DNA from: an uncultured Treponema sp.
GTDB lineage: Bacteria; Spirochaetota; Spirochaetia; Treponematales; Treponemataceae
DNA: 10,371 nucleotides
Reading direction: 5' to 3'
Assembly: GCA_947165795.1 (NCBI GenBank)
Contig: CAMVBP010000057.1
Span: 1-10,371, forward strand
Positions 1 through 7,000 of the stretch are shown here, one piece after another. Under the pieces are notes generated by a model. It was not told the origin of the DNA, ran no database searches, and was given only the letters and a program-made list of their open reading frames with translations. How positions within the stretch are numbered: position 1 is the stretch's first letter; the number at the start of each line of letters is the position of its first letter. The position numbers were made by a program, and so were the translations under genes.

Positions 1-698
1 TACGCGACCTTTGGGAAATGTACACTCACCTGGCAGAACGCAAGGGCTGGAAAACAGAAACAATGGAAGCTCAGGAAACTGAAGTTGGCGGCTTTAACAA
101 AATCGTAACTTCTATCAGCGGAAAATTTGTTTACGGAACTTTGCGCTGGGAATCTGGTGTACACCGCGTTCAGCGTGTTCCTCAGACAGAAAGCCAGGGA
201 CGCCTTCAGACTTCTACTGCTACTGTTGCCGTTTTGCCGGAAGCAGAAGAAACAGAAATTGAAATTAAACCGGGCGATGTTCGTGTTGACGTTATGCGCG
301 CCGGTGGACCTGGCGGACAGTGTGTAAATACAACTGACTCTGCAGTTCGTCTTACTCATATTCCAACAGGTCTTGTTGTTATTCAGCAGGATGAAAAGTC
401 TCAGATTAAGAATAAGGAAAAGGCCTTCCGCGTACTCCGCGCCCGCCTCTTTGATCTTGAAGAAAGCAAAAAGCAGGAAGAACGCGCCGCAGCACGTTCA
501 AGCATGGTTGGTTCGGGAGCTCGTTCTGAAAAAATCAGAACTTACAACTTCCCTCAGGACCGCGTAACAGACCACCGCATTAATCTTTCGCTCCATAATT
601 TGCCGGGCTTTATGATGGGAAATATGGATGAAATGCTTGATGCTCTGAACGTTTACGCAAAAGAAGAACAGCTGGCCGCAGACATTACAGAACTCTAA
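1..698 (+). CDS. prfA: Peptide chain release factor 1 (RF1), 5' end cut off by the window
   Basis: RF1 reads UAA and UAG in the ribosomal A site and triggers hydrolysis of peptidyl-tRNA. The reading frame is open from base 3, and 231 residues are visible. Against a usual length near 360, about 125-130 N-terminal residues lie upstream. The PxT anticodon-like tripeptide is Pro-Gln-Thr at 180-188, which marks RF1; RF2 would have SPF. The catalytic GGQ is at 312-320, followed by Cys and then VNTTDSAVR. The C-terminal block with RTYNFPQ and RVTDHR is intact. One oddity is that the loop after PxT reads GRLQTS where class I release factors normally have GR(I/R)HTS, so the stop-codon-contacting His is Gln (codon 207-209). 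In many bacteria prmC, which methylates the GGQ Gln, follows prfA; it does not here. The ATG at base 18 is internal and is not the start. Identity is very secure. Confidence 0.97.
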   Translation, partial: RDLWEMYTHLAERKGWKTETMEAQETEVGGFNKIVTSISGKFVYGTLRWESGVHRVQRVPQTESQGRLQTSTATVAVLPEAEETEIEIKPGDVRVDVMRAGGPGGQCVNTTDSAVRLTHIPTGLVVIQQDEKSQIKNKEKAFRVLRARLFDLEESKKQEERAAARSSMVGSGARSEKIRTYNFPQDRVTDHRINLSLHNLPGFMMGNMDEMLDALNVYAKEEQLAADITEL

Positions 699-702
699 TC
701 CA

Positions 703-724
703 TTGCCACGCTCCTGCGGGGCAA
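703..724 (+). repeat. Hairpin in the prfA downstream spacer, with an alternative pairing partner
   Basis: TTGCC and GGCAA pair, then an A-G mismatch, then CGC pairs with GCG around a TCCT loop. The hairpin starts 4 bases after the prfA stop. It is followed by a run of A rather than T, so it is not a standard intrinsic terminator on this strand, and on the minus strand the T run comes before the stem. Part of the same stem, TGCGGGG at 715-721, can instead pair perfectly with CCCCGCA at 743-749, giving a mutually exclusive structure. The function is unknown; mRNA 3'-end stabilisation or a dispersed repeat are both possible. Confidence 0.45.
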
Positions 725-769
725 AAAAATCTTCAACTAATCCCCCGCAACATCCCGATAATAAATTAA

Positions 770-1417
770 ATGAAAAGAATATTTTATATTCATTTATTTT
801 TCTTTTATATTCTCTCGTTTAGTTTCGCGCAAAAAATTACAATGCCAAAAACGGCACAAACCGTAGATCCGTTTGAAGCCGCAGGCATTAAAAGACAGGA
901 ACCTCTTGTCCCAAACTGGTGGACACTAATTATTTACCGTCCAGAAAACAGCGAAGGCATGAACGATATAAGATGCTTTTTAAAAATTGAAGACGCAGAA
1001 ACAAAAGAAGACGTTACGGCAACAGCTGCTAAAATCGGTTATCAATATGTTGTAGATGTTCCTAAAGGAAAAGAGACAGATCCGCGTTCCATTGCTTCAA
1101 TATTTAACGAACCGGAAATTCCACTTTACACTTATAAAAAAACACCATTCTTAAGCGGCGGAATGGCAATGTATTTATATATAAAAAAAGGAAAATATAA
1201 TTTTACCTTTACTACACCAAAAGATAAAACCTATGATTTTCCTTGCGATAATACAGAAGACTGGGAATCTAATACTTTTTATTACGACACCTCAAATCCA
1301 ACAAACGTAATATTTGTTTTTCCGGAAGCAAATGACAACGGTTTTTACACCGGCCGCTGGTACATAGATTACAAGGCGCCGAAATTCTATAAATTCACAA
1401 AACCAAAGCAGCAGTAA
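770..1417 (+). CDS. Small exported protein of unknown function
   Basis: I do not recognise the family. The 215-residue product begins MKR followed by an aromatic-rich hydrophobic stretch (residues 4-19) and ends its leader at Ser-Phe-Ala before Gln21. This is a plausible signal peptidase I site. There is no lipobox Cys, so a lipoprotein is unlikely. The mature part is about 195 residues, rich in Tyr, Phe, Trp and Lys. It has WW at 50-51, two Cys (69 and 159) that could form a disulfide outside the cytoplasm, and a strand-rich middle (about 132-150) ending in a Lys-rich tail. This suggests a beta-sandwich periplasmic or surface protein, but that is inference. The ATG start has no clear Shine-Dalgarno sequence. 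The gene begins 71 bases after prfA and ends in tandem TAA TAA codons, 8 bases before the end of the convergent ABC gene. Coding status is supported by length, leader structure and codon use similar to its neighbours. Confidence 0.82.
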   Translation: MKRIFYIHLFFFYILSFSFAQKITMPKTAQTVDPFEAAGIKRQEPLVPNWWTLIIYRPENSEGMNDIRCFLKIEDAETKEDVTATAAKIGYQYVVDVPKGKETDPRSIASIFNEPEIPLYTYKKTPFLSGGMAMYLYIKKGKYNFTFTTPKDKTYDFPCDNTEDWESNTFYYDTSNPTNVIFVFPEANDNGFYTGRWYIDYKAPKFYKFTKPKQQ

Positions 1418-1428
1418 TAATTATTCTG

Positions 1429-3393
1429 CTATTCATCCAAAGAAATTTTATTTCCTGTATAAAGGAAGTAGTATCTTCCTTTGGCGGCAATTAACTGCTC
1501 ATGCGAACCGCGTTCAATAATTTTTCCATGCTCCAGAACAATAATTTCATCTGCATTTCTTACTGTAGAAAGACGGTGGGCAATTACAAAAGTTGTTCTT
1601 CCCTTCATAAGTGAATCCATTCCATCTTCAATAAGCTTTTCAGTTCTTGTATCAATAGAAGAAGTTGCTTCGTCCAAAATTAATACCGGTGGATTTGCTA
1701 CGGCTGCGCGTGCAATTGCAAGAAGCTGTCTTTGCCCCTGACTAAGGCTGGCGCCATCACCGGTAATTACAGTATCATAACCTTTTTCAAGATGATTTAT
1801 AAAATTATCTGCATTTGCAAGTTTTGCAGCTTCGTAAACCTGAGAATTACTTGCTTCAAGATTTCCATAACGAATATTTTCACGAATAGTTCCTGTAAAC
1901 AAATGTGTATTCTGCTGAACCATTCCAAGCGATTTTCTTAAAGATGATTTTGCAATTTCGTTAAGCGGAATTCCATCATAAGTAATTGTTCCGCATTCCT
2001 GAGGAACATCATAAAATCTTGAAAGAAGATTTATGGTAGTTGTTTTTCCGGAACCTGTAGAACCGACAAGGGCAATTTTCTGTCCAGGCTTTGCATGAAT
2101 ACAAATGTCATGAAGAATTGTTTTTTCTTTTTTATAACCGAATGTTACATGATCAAAAACAACTTCGCCTTTTAGCTGATGCAAGGAATTATCTACAGGA
2201 TTTTTCCATGCCCATTCTCCCGTATAAGCATAAGACTGAACAAGCTTTCTTTCGCCGGAATTTGTAAGTGCTTCATAAGCATTTACAAGCGTATACTTTC
2301 CTTCATCAATTTCCGGTTCTTCATCAATTACTGCAAAAATTCTTTCCGCGCCGGCAAGTGCATTCAATACACTGTTTGCCTGCATTCCCATCATGGAAAT
2401 AGGCTGACTGAAGCTTCTTGTATATTGTAAAAAAGCTGCAATTGTTCCCAAATCAAGAACACCAATAAACCAGTTGGAAGTCTGCGCAGTGTTAAAGCCT
2501 GCAATCATAAGAACTGCGGCAATTATTGCAACAATCGCATACTGCATATGACTCATATTATTCATAACAGGGCCCATCAGACCTCCGTAAGTCATGGCGG
2601 CAGTTCCAGCCTTGCGAAGATTTGAATTTAATTCTTCAAAGCGCTGCTTTGCCTTTGGTTCGTAATTGAATACTTTTACAACCTTTTGTCCTTCAATCAT
2701 TTCTTCTATAAAACCGTTAAGCTGGCCAACACATTTCTGATTTTCGCGGAAAGCGGCAGCTGAACGTTTTCCTATTAAAGAAATAAGCAGACTTATTAAA
2801 AACATTGAAAGAATCATTATTAAGGTAAGAAGCGGGCTTAAAATAACCATCATAATAAAAACTGCAATTACAGTTATTATTGAAGAAAACAGCTGAGGAA
2901 TTGTCTGGCTCATCATTTCGCGAAGAGTGTCCGTATCGTTTGTAAAGCGCGACATTAATTCACCGTGAGTATGAGAGTCGTAATATTTTATAGGAAGCTT
3001 TTCCAGCTTTGTAAACAAATCAACTCGAATATTGTATAGAAGATTTGTTGAAATATAGAGCATTATCCGGCCGTTGCACCAGGAAGCAAATGCACCGACA
3101 AGAAAAACACACATAACTCCCAGAATCATAAAACCAAAGTTTTTTATTCCAAGAGCTATTTCCGGAGTAACATTTCCTGCCAGAAGGAATTTTTCCAGGA
3201 GAGGAAGTACAAATTTATTTAAGGCAATTTTTGTAAACATACCTCCGGCAACAGAAGCACCGGAATTTACGAGCACGCATAAAAACACAAGAATCCACAG
3301 GGATTTAAATTTCCCCATATATTCAATTATTCTTCTGATTGTCTTTTTTGTATCCTTAGGTTTTCCAAATCCTTTAGGTTTCATAGGTGGCAT
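1429..3393 (-). CDS. ABC exporter half-transporter, catalytically intact subunit of a heterodimer (TM288-like)
   Basis: This is a type IV (ABCB-like) exporter half of 654 residues: a six-helix transmembrane domain (about 28-340), a linker, then an ATPase domain (about 410-654). Walker A is GSTGSGKT at 444-451, the Q-loop Gln is near 494, Walker B LILDE ends with catalytic Glu575, and the switch His is 606. The signature reads LSQGQ (550-554) instead of LSGGQ. In heterodimers of this type that change falls in the composite site completed by the partner's degenerate residues. An extra segment of about 35 residues (about 366-400, with TLVNAYEAL and GEWAWKNP) sits between the membrane and ATPase domains. 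I chose the ATG at 3393 because AAGGAG lies 9 bases upstream; a TTG at 3468 would add 25 residues of spacer translation and lacks such a site. The gene lies 87 bases downstream of its partner. The substrate cannot be read from sequence; drug, lipid or peptide export are options. Confidence 0.93.
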   Translation of the reverse strand: MPPMKPKGFGKPKDTKKTIRRIIEYMGKFKSLWILVFLCVLVNSGASVAGGMFTKIALNKFVLPLLEKFLLAGNVTPEIALGIKNFGFMILGVMCVFLVGAFASWCNGRIMLYISTNLLYNIRVDLFTKLEKLPIKYYDSHTHGELMSRFTNDTDTLREMMSQTIPQLFSSIITVIAVFIMMVILSPLLTLIMILSMFLISLLISLIGKRSAAAFRENQKCVGQLNGFIEEMIEGQKVVKVFNYEPKAKQRFEELNSNLRKAGTAAMTYGGLMGPVMNNMSHMQYAIVAIIAAVLMIAGFNTAQTSNWFIGVLDLGTIAAFLQYTRSFSQPISMMGMQANSVLNALAGAERIFAVIDEEPEIDEGKYTLVNAYEALTNSGERKLVQSYAYTGEWAWKNPVDNSLHQLKGEVVFDHVTFGYKKEKTILHDICIHAKPGQKIALVGSTGSGKTTTINLLSRFYDVPQECGTITYDGIPLNEIAKSSLRKSLGMVQQNTHLFTGTIRENIRYGNLEASNSQVYEAAKLANADNFINHLEKGYDTVITGDGASLSQGQRQLLAIARAAVANPPVLILDEATSSIDTRTEKLIEDGMDSLMKGRTTFVIAHRLSTVRNADEIIVLEHGKIIERGSHEQLIAAKGRYYFLYTGNKISLDE

Positions 3394-3402
3394 ATTTTCA
3401 TA

Positions 3403-3408
3403 CTCCTT
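3403..3408 (-). promoter_or_regulatory. Ribosome binding site of the second ABC subunit
   Basis: On the minus strand the sequence is AAGGAG, 9 bases before the ATG at 3393. It decides the start of this gene in favour of the Met that opens MPPMKPKG, rather than the longer TTG-initiated frame. Confidence 0.8.
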
Positions 3409-3427
3409 ATATTCACCGCGATTTTTT

Positions 3428-3445
3428 TTACGCACGGCTGCGCAA
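3428..3445 (-). repeat. Hairpin in the spacer between the two ABC genes
   Basis: In minus-strand RNA, UUGCGCA and UGCGUAA form a 7-pair stem with one G-U wobble and a GCCG loop, followed by an A run. It lies about 35 bases before the start of the second ABC gene. It has no following U tract, so it should not terminate transcription. It may affect mRNA processing or stability between the two subunits, or be part of a dispersed repeat also seen near 703-750. Confidence 0.4.
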
Positions 3446-3480
3446 TAAAACAGTTTTGTCCCCCGCAAAAGGGAATTAAC

Positions 3481-5229
3481 TTAAGATAAATCGGCGTCTC
3501 CGCTTCCCTGCTGCTGAGATTCAAATACCTCTTTATAAATCCTGTTGGATTTTAAAAGCTCGTCATGATTTCCTATTCCGCAGATTTTTCCGTCATCAAG
3601 AACTACAATCATATCTGCTTCTTTTACCGAAGATATTCTCTGTGCAATTATAATTTTTGTTGTTTCAGGAGCAATTTCTTTTAACGCTGTGCGAATACGT
3701 GTTTCTGTTGCAGTATCTACTGCCGAAGTGCTGTCATCAAGAATAAGCACCTTTGGATTTTTTAATAAAGCACGCGCAATACAAAGCCTCTGCTTCTGTC
3801 CGCCGGAAACATTTACTCCACCCTGACCAAGTTCAGTTTCGTAACCGTCTGTAAAAGAAGTGATAAATGAATGAGCATCGCTTGCTTTACAGGCCGCTTC
3901 TATCTGCTCTTGAGTTGCATTTTCGTTTCCCCACAAAAGATTTTCTTTTATAGTTCCGCTGAACAAAACATTTTTCTGAAGGACCATGGCAACAGCATCA
4001 CGAAGAACTTTAATATCATATTTTCTTATATCTACTCCGCCCAAAAGAATTTGTCCTGAAGAAACATCATAAAGTCGAGGCAAAAGAGAAACCAGCGTTG
4101 TTTTTGATGAACCTGTTCCACCAATTATTCCAATAACAGAACCACCGGGAATTTCAAAATTGATATTCTTTAAAACAAGATTATCTACATTTTTGCCATA
4201 GCAGAAATTTACGTTCTCAAATTTTATTGAACTGTCCTTTATATTTAAAACAGGATTATCGCAATTTGCAATATCAGGAACTTCATCCAGAACTTCTATA
4301 ATACGATGATTAGAAGCCTGAACCATTACAAGAGAAACGAACACCATGCCAAGCATCATCATTGAAGAAAGAACCTGTGTTACATAAGTAAAGAAGCTGA
4401 TAAGTTCACCGGACTGCATTGTTCCAAAAATAACCTGCTTGCCGCCAAACCACATAACAGCAATCATCGCGCTGTACATTACAATCTGTAAAAGCGGCAT
4501 TAAAAGGATGATTAATTTTTCTGCATGAGCCTGAGCCTTCTTTACATCTTCTGCTGCTTTTTTAAATTTATCTTCTTCGAAGGACTGCCTTACATAAGCT
4601 TTTACAATTCTTATTCCGATCAGGTTTTCCTGAATTGCTCCGTTCATTACGTCAAACTTTTTCATCATTTTTTCAAAACGTGGAAAAGCTAAAATAGAAA
4701 TTAATATAATTCCCAGGGCAATAACAGGAATCGCAATTAAAAACAACATGGCCATTTTTGAATTCAAACGGAATGCCATAATTGTTCCTGCAATCATCAT
4801 AAACGGAGAACGCACGCACATATGAATAAGCATTCTGTATACATTCTGTGCCATATTCACATCGGTTGTAAGACGGGTTACAAGAGAAGCTGTACTGAAT
4901 TTGTCGATATTTGCAAACGAGAAAGTCTGAATCTTATTATAGAGGCGTTTTCGTAAATTATAACCGAAGCCCTGTGCCGCAACTGTAGAAAATCTGGTTC
5001 CAAGCATTCCGCAGCACAAAGAAATAATTGCCAGTGCAACCATTGTAAGTCCGTAACGAATTACAAACGGAAGATCGCTGTTATAAATTCCTTCATCAAT
5101 AATTTTTGCCATAATAAATGGAATAATAACTTCCATTACAACTTCTCCAATCATTGCAATTGGAGACAGGACTGTATTCACAACATATTTTTTTTCCAGT
5201 CCCGAAACAAGCTTTCTTACTGTAGACAT
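3481..5229 (-). CDS. ABC exporter half-transporter, subunit with degenerate ATP site (TM287-like)
   Basis: A 582-residue ABCB-type half-exporter with membrane helices over about 15-305 and an ATPase domain from about 335. Walker A is GGTGSSKT (370-377), with Ser in place of the last Gly. The Q-loop Gln is 418 and the signature VSGGQ (474-478) is canonical. Walker B ends Asp498-Asp499, so the catalytic Glu is Asp, and the switch His is Gln530. Asp plus Gln is the known pattern of the noncatalytic subunit in heterodimers such as TM287/TM288, where one ATP site binds but barely hydrolyses. Its intact signature would complete the active site of the product encoded at 1429-3393, and that partner's altered signature would complete this degenerate site. 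The pair is therefore complementary. The ATG at 5229 opens MSTVRKLVSG; no strong Shine-Dalgarno sequence is visible. It follows the DUF4230-type gene by 41 bases, suggesting co-transcription. Confidence 0.94.
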   Translation of the reverse strand: MSTVRKLVSGLEKKYVVNTVLSPIAMIGEVVMEVIIPFIMAKIIDEGIYNSDLPFVIRYGLTMVALAIISLCCGMLGTRFSTVAAQGFGYNLRKRLYNKIQTFSFANIDKFSTASLVTRLTTDVNMAQNVYRMLIHMCVRSPFMMIAGTIMAFRLNSKMAMLFLIAIPVIALGIILISILAFPRFEKMMKKFDVMNGAIQENLIGIRIVKAYVRQSFEEDKFKKAAEDVKKAQAHAEKLIILLMPLLQIVMYSAMIAVMWFGGKQVIFGTMQSGELISFFTYVTQVLSSMMMLGMVFVSLVMVQASNHRIIEVLDEVPDIANCDNPVLNIKDSSIKFENVNFCYGKNVDNLVLKNINFEIPGGSVIGIIGGTGSSKTTLVSLLPRLYDVSSGQILLGGVDIRKYDIKVLRDAVAMVLQKNVLFSGTIKENLLWGNENATQEQIEAACKASDAHSFITSFTDGYETELGQGGVNVSGGQKQRLCIARALLKNPKVLILDDSTSAVDTATETRIRTALKEIAPETTKIIIAQRISSVKEADMIVVLDDGKICGIGNHDELLKSNRIYKEVFESQQQGSGDADLS

Positions 5230-5270
5230 AATTTAAAAGTTATAAAAATATAATAATAAATTCAAGTCGG

Positions 5271-5963
5271 CTAAATAAAAATTACTTCGTCAAAACCAAT
5301 TCCAAGCATAAACTGTTTTATAATGCGTTTAGCGTATTCTTCGCTCTCTCTAAGAATGCCTTCATCGATCATGCCTTCTGCCGCGGCAATTCTTGCAGCG
5401 TTTATTTCATCCATTATTTCCTGCGTAGTAATAGGAACAAAAATACTCTGTTTGTCATCAAAAATTTCCTGCTTAACAATTTCGTTTCCAAGAATTTCTG
5501 CGGCCGGTAAATGAATCTTTACGGAATTATCTGCTTCGTTTATCTGATAAGATATTTCTGTAAAATCTGCAATTCCAACACGGATTATTCCCGAATATTT
5601 TATAATACTGTAGCTTTTTGCAAAGCCCGAAGTCTTTTTAAGGGAAATAATATCACTGTAACGATATTTGCTTGTTACAAGCTCCTGACAAAAAGAAAGC
5701 TGACGGTCAATCAGTGCCGCCTTAGATTCAGATTTTGTTTCAAAAAAGTCAGAAAAATGCCGCGAAGCAAACCAGAAAGTTCCGCAGCCTAAAATGAAAA
5801 TTACAATAATAGTTACAATCCTAAGCACGACACGGGTAAAAATCGGATGCTTTTTTGTGCGCTCAGAACGGTTTCTTACAGACTCTGCCTTTTTTAAAAG
5901 TCCGTTATTGCCGGCTTTTTCAGTTGATTTATCTTTCATACAAATATTATACACGTTTACCAT
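5271..5963 (-). CDS. Membrane-anchored DUF4230-type protein of unknown function
   Basis: The product is up to 230 residues: a basic cytoplasmic N-terminus (about 9-43), one membrane helix (about 44-66), and an outward-facing domain (about 85-230). The SKYRYSDI, IKYSGIIRVGI, LPAAEIL and late Arg/Glu-rich amphipathic helix pattern resembles the DUF4230 family as I know it. That family is found near the membrane in many bacteria and has no assigned function. The call is from pattern recall, not a search. The start is uncertain. The ATG at 5963 has no Shine-Dalgarno sequence; the next in-frame ATG at 5939 also lacks one, but a TATAAT at 5946-5951 (minus) lies just upstream of it, which would fit a leaderless start giving 222 residues. 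It heads the operon with the two ABC exporter genes and is divergent from hflK, so it may work with the exporter or share its regulation. Confidence 0.85.
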   Translation of the reverse strand: MVNVYNICMKDKSTEKAGNNGLLKKAESVRNRSERTKKHPIFTRVVLRIVTIIVIFILGCGTFWFASRHFSDFFETKSESKAALIDRQLSFCQELVTSKYRYSDIISLKKTSGFAKSYSIIKYSGIIRVGIADFTEISYQINEADNSVKIHLPAAEILGNEIVKQEIFDDKQSIFVPITTQEIMDEINAARIAAAEGMIDEGILRESEEYAKRIIKQFMLGIGFDEVIFI

Positions 5964-5968
5964 ATTTT

Positions 5969-5998
5969 TTGTTGTTTTTTTTATATATTTTTTATATT
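5969..5998 (+). promoter_or_regulatory. Possible promoter of the hflKC operon in the divergent spacer
   Basis: TTGTTG (5969-5974) and TATATT (5993-5998) are spaced 18 bases apart, placing a start of transcription near 6005, just before the hflK ribosome binding site. The spacer is almost pure A/T, so the match is weak evidence. On the opposite strand TATAAT at 5951-5946 is a possible -10 for the DUF4230 gene, but its -35 position is poor (CAACAA). Confidence 0.35.
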
Positions 5999-6007
5999 TT
6001 TAAAAAT

Positions 6008-6012
6008 GGAGG
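6008..6012 (+). promoter_or_regulatory. Ribosome binding site of hflK
   Basis: GGAGG lies 7 bases before the ATG at 6020. It fixes the start at MEDESKIQ and excludes the 55-codon upstream extension to 5855, which would run back through the divergent promoter region and into the opposite-strand gene. Confidence 0.85.
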
Positions 6013-6019
6013 ACTTAAC

Positions 6020-6985
6020 ATGGAAGACGAGTCAAAAATTCAAAAAAAGCGTGTAAAAAAGACATTTACACCGGCAATCCTAATCTGGCTGATTATTATT
6101 GGCCTTGCAGTAATCGCAGGTTTTTCAAGTTTTTATATTGTAGATGAAACTGAAAACGTAGTTGTAACCCGATTTGGAAAATACACACAGACTGTAGGTT
6201 CAGGACTTCATGCTAAACTTCCATTTGGAATTGATAAAGCATATAACGTTCCTGTAAAAGTTGTTCAGACAGAACAGTTTGGATTTAAAACTGTAAAAGC
6301 CGGACGCAACAATGAATACAAAAACAATATCGGAACAGAAAGCACAATGCTTACAGGCGACTTAAATATTGTTGATGTTGAATGGATTATTCAGTACAGA
6401 ATTGTAGATCCTAAACAGTGGCTTTTTGGAGTTTATGAAAAGGAACAGACTATCCGCGATATTTCACGTTCCGTAATTAACACTCTTGTAGGCGACCGCG
6501 CAATTCTCGACGTTATGGGAAGTGAGCGAACAAATATTGAAACACTTGCCCTTGATATGATGAATGAAAACTTTACTCAGCTTGGGCTTGGAATTAGTGT
6601 AATTGCAGTAAAGCTTCAGAATATTGTTCCTCCCAGCGGAGTTCAGGATGCTTTCGAAGATGTAAACAAGGCTATTCAGGATATGAATCGTTTTATAAAT
6701 GAAGGAAAAGAAGCCTATAATGCAGAAATTCCAAAGGCACAGGGAGAAGCAGACCGACAGCTTCAGGTAGCAGAAGGTTATGCTGCAGAACGTGTAAACA
6801 TGGCAAAAGGTGATGTAGCCCGATTCAATGCAGTTTACGAAGAATATAAGCGTTCACCAAAAGTAACAAGAGAACGAATTTATCTTGAAACTATGAATGA
6901 AATTTTTGGTTCAGAAACAAAACCGGAACTTATCGACAGTGAACTGAATAATGTTCTTCCTATCAAAAATTTAAAGGCTAACTAG
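6020..6985 (+). CDS. hflK: HflK, SPFH-family regulator of membrane proteolysis
   Basis: HflK pairs with HflC in a membrane-anchored SPFH/prohibitin complex which, in E. coli, encloses the FtsH protease and restrains its access to membrane substrates. The product is 321 residues: a short basic N-terminus, one membrane helix (about 18-40), the SPFH domain starting at VVVTRFGKY (48-56), then a long helical region (about 210-275). The segment with MLTGD and VEWIIQYR (110-127) and TRERIYLETMNEI (283-295) are HflK hallmarks that distinguish it from HflC. It is shorter than E. coli HflK (419), lacking the Gly-rich cytoplasmic N-terminus and the long C-terminal tail. It is first in a three-gene operon; hflC follows after 15 bases. 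FtsH is not encoded nearby. Confidence 0.94.
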   Translation: MEDESKIQKKRVKKTFTPAILIWLIIIGLAVIAGFSSFYIVDETENVVVTRFGKYTQTVGSGLHAKLPFGIDKAYNVPVKVVQTEQFGFKTVKAGRNNEYKNNIGTESTMLTGDLNIVDVEWIIQYRIVDPKQWLFGVYEKEQTIRDISRSVINTLVGDRAILDVMGSERTNIETLALDMMNENFTQLGLGISVIAVKLQNIVPPSGVQDAFEDVNKAIQDMNRFINEGKEAYNAEIPKAQGEADRQLQVAEGYAAERVNMAKGDVARFNAVYEEYKRSPKVTRERIYLETMNEIFGSETKPELIDSELNNVLPIKNLKAN

Positions 6986-6986
6986 G

Positions 6987-6993
6987 AAGGGGG
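6987..6993 (+). promoter_or_regulatory. Ribosome binding site of hflC
   Basis: AAGGGGG sits directly after the hflK stop, 7 bases before the hflC ATG. This is the strongest purine-rich site in the window and argues for robust independent initiation on hflC within the operon. Confidence 0.7.
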
Positions 6994-7000
6994 TAAAAAA

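Noticed and set aside
1..698. Release factor 2 instead of release factor 1
   Set aside because: The recognition tripeptide is PQT (PxT type), not SPF, and the surrounding VQRVPxTESQGR matches RF1.
1418..1428. A bidirectional terminator between the convergent genes
   Set aside because: Only 11 bases separate the stops, and I see no stable stem with a T tract there.
3074..3448. A 124-codon plus-strand reading frame
   Set aside because: It is the opposite-strand shadow of the N-terminal membrane region of the second ABC subunit.
3394..3468. A 25-codon N-terminal extension of the second ABC subunit from a TTG start
   Set aside because: It translates the spacer including its hairpin, has no good ribosome binding site, and the internal ATG at 3393 has AAGGAG 9 bases upstream.
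5230..5270. A promoter in front of the first ABC subunit (TTGAAT at 5265-5260, TATAAC at 5244-5239, minus strand)
   Set aside because: The spacing is 15 bases in a nearly pure A/T stretch where such matches are expected by chance; read-through from the DUF4230-type gene is simpler.
5855..6019. A 55-codon extension of hflK
   Set aside because: It runs across the divergent promoter region and antisense to the DUF4230-type gene. GGAGG before the ATG at 6020 and the HflK family start support the shorter form.
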